DNA of 25,013 nt from NCBI GenBank assembly GCA_045646905.1, contig JAZRLP010000034.1:1-25013 (forward strand), in the 5' to 3' direction. The notes beneath the pieces are model-generated. The model saw nothing but the letters and a program-made list of their open reading frames with translations. It was not told the DNA's origin and made no database searches. The position numbers were made by a program, and so were the translations under genes. Positions 22,292 through 25,013 of this stretch are shown here, piece by piece. Within the stretch, counting starts at the first letter, position 1, and each line of letters starts with the position of its first letter. The DNA is from RGIG4079 sp045646905 (GTDB taxonomy: Bacteria; Bacteroidota; Bacteroidia; Bacteroidales; Muribaculaceae).

Positions 22292-24793
22292 ATGAAAACT
22301 TTAAATTTCAAGTCCCTATTTATGGTTTTAGGGGTACTCATATTTTCGTATAGTATTAGTAATGGGCAAATACACGAATCTTTTGCGTTCCCTGCCGATG
22401 ATATGACATTAACTACCGATACTATTGATGGCGTAGTATATTGCAATGTATCTTACTATGACTCTTATTGTAATGGAGAAACAGGCCACCCCTCTTTACC
22501 CGTAAAATACTTAACCTTTTCCGTTCCTTATAATGCCACAAATATTTCAGTTAGTACCGATGTTTTAGATACTAATATAATTCTTGCTCCGGCTAAAGTA
22601 TTTCCCATGCAAGAACCTCAGCCCGCTGACGGCTCTGCAACGATAGACTTCACTTTACCAAATAACGAAATCTATAATACTAATGCATTTTATCCATCAC
22701 AATTAGCTAAAATTGTTGATGATGGGTATTTTAAAGGGGATAATCATGTGGTAACAATCGCAGTATGTCCAATACAATACAATCCTATTTCAAACAATCT
22801 TAAAGTCAATAATGAGATTGTGTTGAATATCTCATATTCATTAGTTAATGAGTCTAATTTACCATTGAGTGTACTATCGAGAAATAGTGAAACGCTTAGA
22901 GAAGAAGGTATCAATAACACAAAATCTTTTGTTTATAATCCTGCCAGTGTATCTGGTTTTGCAGCACAATTTACACCTCCAATTACCCCCTTGACAACTG
23001 AATGCTTACCAATGTATCAATATTGCATTATCACAAGTCGTGAACTTGCTCCTGCATTTGAAAGATTAGTTGCATTCAAAAAGAACAAAGGATATGACGC
23101 TGGTATCGTTTGTATGGAAGATATTATTGCCTGTGAGAATTATGCAGATGGAGATATTATTTCAGGAATAAATGATGAAGCGGGGAAACTCCGCGCATTT
23201 CTTTCTGAAGCATTTAAAAATGGCACTGAGTTCGTTTTATTAGGAGGCAAAGAACCTCATGTCCCTATTAGATATGGACATGATGGCATAGGAAGTTCTT
23301 TTAATAGTGCATATCAAACCATTCCAACTGATTTATATTTCGCAGATCTTAACGGCAATTGGAATGTGGATAATGACATCTTTTATGGGGAAACAAAACA
23401 AGATAGTATTGATTATAACTACGAGTTAATCGTTGGGAGATTACTTTGTAAGAACCTAGAAGAAGTCAATAATTATATTGACAAACTTTTAACTTACGAA
23501 TTAAATCCTGGTAATGGTAATTACGATTATTTAGAACATTGTTTATATACTTTCTCTAACAGCATGATTGGATCTTACAATACTTATAGTTGTCCTATAG
23601 ATAATAATAAGCATAATGCTGTTGATTATATTCGCCATATGTCAATGCCCATTTTTGAAAATCAAACAATAATCACTCAAAATGGAAACTACCCCTCTGG
23701 GACAGAAGTTATATCTTTATTAAACTCCTCTCCTCAAGGATTTATTAGCTTTCATGGTCATGGAATACCTAACAACGTTTGTCTTACCGATAAAGGAAGT
23801 CAATGTGATACAAATCATGCAATATGTGCTTTAGACGATGAATGTTATTATGTTTTTGAGACAGCTGGAGATGGTCTAGACAATATGACAAACCGATATT
23901 ATCCCAGTATTTCATACTCAATGTCTTGCACTTTAATGCCTTTTGATATTTACACCGATAATGATACAACTTATAATGTTACATATAATTTTGGAGAATC
24001 ATTTACATTGGGAAAAAATTACGGCGGGGTAGCCTTTCTTGGAAATACAAGAATGGGGTGGACTCCACCTTCTATTGATTTAGAAGGGATATTTTTAAAC
24101 CAAATTCTTAATGGTAAATACTGCATAGGATTAGCCGAAGCTGAATCAAAAAAAATATACAAAGCATATAATTATATTCGACTTTCGCATAATCTCCTTG
24201 GAGACCCTGAATTTGAAATATGGACTGGCATACCTGTAAAATATACTGATGCTGATATTGAAATCTCTCGCAATAACCAAGGTATTTCGGTATCCGGAAG
24301 CTGTCTTGAAGGGGCTAAAATTGTAGTTTTAAATACAAACGGAGATATATTGAACGGAGTTGGAAAAGCAGTAGGTAGCACCACGTTTTCCGCATCGCCT
24401 AATAGTCATGTGGTAATTTATCGACACAATATGATTCCTTATCTTGCTCCTATAGTAATTCAAAATGAAACCATTAATAATCCATGGCATTATTTTGCAA
24501 GTTCTGTGAATATTGGCTCCAATGCCGATTCAAATAGAGAATCGGGGAATGTAATATTTGACTACAATGCAAATTGTATTATTGATGCTTCGGAGGATGT
24601 TATACTCGGCCCTGGTCTAACTCTAAATTCTGGTGCAGAATTAACCATTAGAACTAAAGGTAAAATTACGATTAATAGATGTACCATTAAATCGGGGGCA
24701 ACCCTCAATCTTGAAGGACAAAGTATTGAGATTAAGAATAATATTAATTGTGAAACCAACTCAAATTTCAATTTCAATCTAATTCAAAACTAA
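22292..24793 (+). CDS. Gingipain-like C25 cysteine peptidase
   Basis: This 833-residue exported protein has a signal peptide (about 1-25, ending SNG). Residues 26-225 resemble the C25 propeptide (YCNGETGHPSLPVKYLTFSV, then ICPIQYNP-like text). The catalytic region, about 240-645, has YCIITSRELAPAFERLVAFK, LLGGKEPHVP, TDLYFADLNGNW, VGRL, ISFHGHG (H488/H490, catalytic His in the GHG), YSMSC (C546, nucleophile), GGVAFLGNTRMGW and SHNLLGDPE. All are C25 landmarks. An Ig-like part follows (650-735). The C-terminus (about 750-833) is a repetitive beta segment (VILGPGLTLNSGAELTI, TIKSGATLNLEGQSIEIK) like the coat-hanger-type stacks of Bacteroidota exoproteins, not a standard type A T9SS domain. Substrate specificity cannot be read. 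It is the last of three exported products of this operon. Confidence 0.9.
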   Translation: MKTLNFKSLFMVLGVLIFSYSISNGQIHESFAFPADDMTLTTDTIDGVVYCNVSYYDSYCNGETGHPSLPVKYLTFSVPYNATNISVSTDVLDTNIILAPAKVFPMQEPQPADGSATIDFTLPNNEIYNTNAFYPSQLAKIVDDGYFKGDNHVVTIAVCPIQYNPISNNLKVNNEIVLNISYSLVNESNLPLSVLSRNSETLREEGINNTKSFVYNPASVSGFAAQFTPPITPLTTECLPMYQYCIITSRELAPAFERLVAFKKNKGYDAGIVCMEDIIACENYADGDIISGINDEAGKLRAFLSEAFKNGTEFVLLGGKEPHVPIRYGHDGIGSSFNSAYQTIPTDLYFADLNGNWNVDNDIFYGETKQDSIDYNYELIVGRLLCKNLEEVNNYIDKLLTYELNPGNGNYDYLEHCLYTFSNSMIGSYNTYSCPIDNNKHNAVDYIRHMSMPIFENQTIITQNGNYPSGTEVISLLNSSPQGFISFHGHGIPNNVCLTDKGSQCDTNHAICALDDECYYVFETAGDGLDNMTNRYYPSISYSMSCTLMPFDIYTDNDTTYNVTYNFGESFTLGKNYGGVAFLGNTRMGWTPPSIDLEGIFLNQILNGKYCIGLAEAESKKIYKAYNYIRLSHNLLGDPEFEIWTGIPVKYTDADIEISRNNQGISVSGSCLEGAKIVVLNTNGDILNGVGKAVGSTTFSASPNSHVVIYRHNMIPYLAPIVIQNETINNPWHYFASSVNIGSNADSNRESGNVIFDYNANCIIDASEDVILGPGLTLNSGAELTIRTKGKITINRCTIKSGATLNLEGQSIEIKNNINCETNSNFNFNLIQN

Positions 24794-24798
24794 TCGTT

Positions 24799-25013
24799 AT
24801 GCAACTACGACATTCTAATCGATTACAATATTTTAATGAGTTGGCTAACACAGCTCGTGAATATTTTATTGAATACCTTAATAATCACTATAATCTTTCG
24901 GCAAAAACACGAGTGCTTGAAATAGGCTGTGGTGAGGGGGGCAACCTCCTCCCTTTTGCCGAATTGGGCTGTGAGGTGATGGGTATCGACATAAGCCACA
25001 CTCGCATTGAGCA
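24799..25013 (+). CDS. Class I SAM-dependent methyltransferase (partial, 5' end)
   Basis: The first 71 codons are present and run off the window edge. After a helical lead (RLQYFNELANTAREYFIEYL) comes motif I, VLEIGCGEGGNLLPFAELGC, and motif II with the acidic end, VMGIDIS. This is a Rossmann SAM-binding start of the Methyltransf_11/25 type. The substrate is not deducible from the fragment. It starts 5 bp after the C25 gene, but its base composition is back to the less AT-rich level of the housekeeping genes from about 24900 onward. It could belong to the next chromosomal block despite the tight spacing. Confidence 0.85.
   Translation, partial: MQLRHSNRLQYFNELANTAREYFIEYLNNHYNLSAKTRVLEIGCGEGGNLLPFAELGCEVMGIDISHTRIE

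Noticed and set aside
1..25013. tRNA, rRNA or known riboswitch genes
   Set aside because: Reading the spacers on both strands I found no tRNA cloverleaf, rRNA-like block or recognisable riboswitch core; the spacers are short and AT-rich. A covariance-model search would settle it.

Overview
The window reads as chromosome of a low-GC member of the Bacteroidota, order Bacteroidales. Evidence: promoters of the TAnnTTTG type, weak A-rich ribosome sites, secreted proteins with type IX secretion (T9SS)-style C-terminal domains, a gingipain-like C25 peptidase, Rhs remnants of the Bacteroidales kind, and the gene set pfkA, cysE, rlmL, purD, pdxB, nadK, pdxJ and exbB-exbD-tonB. I would guess a gut or oral family such as Muribaculaceae or Prevotellaceae, but the sequence does not settle the family.

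Layout. (1) 1-2314 is an accessory region: the last codons of a TPR-HTH regulator, a regulated promoter, a frameshifted small secreted protein, a larger secreted protein with a T9SS-like tail, then two Rhs scraps around a small membrane-anchored orphan. (2) 2315-4710 holds pfkA (minus) and a multi-pass LPG-synthase-TM-type membrane protein (plus), both bounded by strong hairpins. (3) 4719-6134 is an AAA+ ATPase with a nuclease-like tail. It is preceded by a regular array of four inverted 16-bp sites, and then by a repeat-rich spacer. (4) 6570-12295 is a plus-strand housekeeping run: cysE, rlmL, purD, a membrane protein and pdxB, with several start/stop overlaps. (5) 12325-13626 is a second AAA+ ATPase (DUF4143 type), followed by a mosaic of small intergenic repeats. 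(6) 13923-16051 (minus) encodes an ACT-like protein, NAD kinase and a YgjP-type metallopeptidase. (7) 16177-18936 (plus) is pdxJ followed by exbB-exbD-tonB, which energises outer-membrane TonB-dependent transport. (8) 18977-24793 is a complete accessory module: a lipoprotein TPR sensor with a membrane helix and a cytoplasmic HTH, then a DUF3244-like small secreted protein, an S74 (intramolecular chaperone) protein with a T9SS tail, and a C25 peptidase. A partial SAM methyltransferase closes the window.

The most interesting observation is that the two accessory ends are parallel modules. Each has a TPR-HTH regulator ending in the same SDWD-containing tail. After each comes an intergenic region with two direct repeats of 11-bp period, 2 bp, TTTTTG, exactly 24 bp, then TAAT(T)TTG. 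A small secreted protein follows about 66-69 bp downstream, and then larger exported proteins. I infer that each regulator controls its adjacent secretome operon from this site. The other standout is the four-site operator-like array directly in front of the DUF234-type ATPase.
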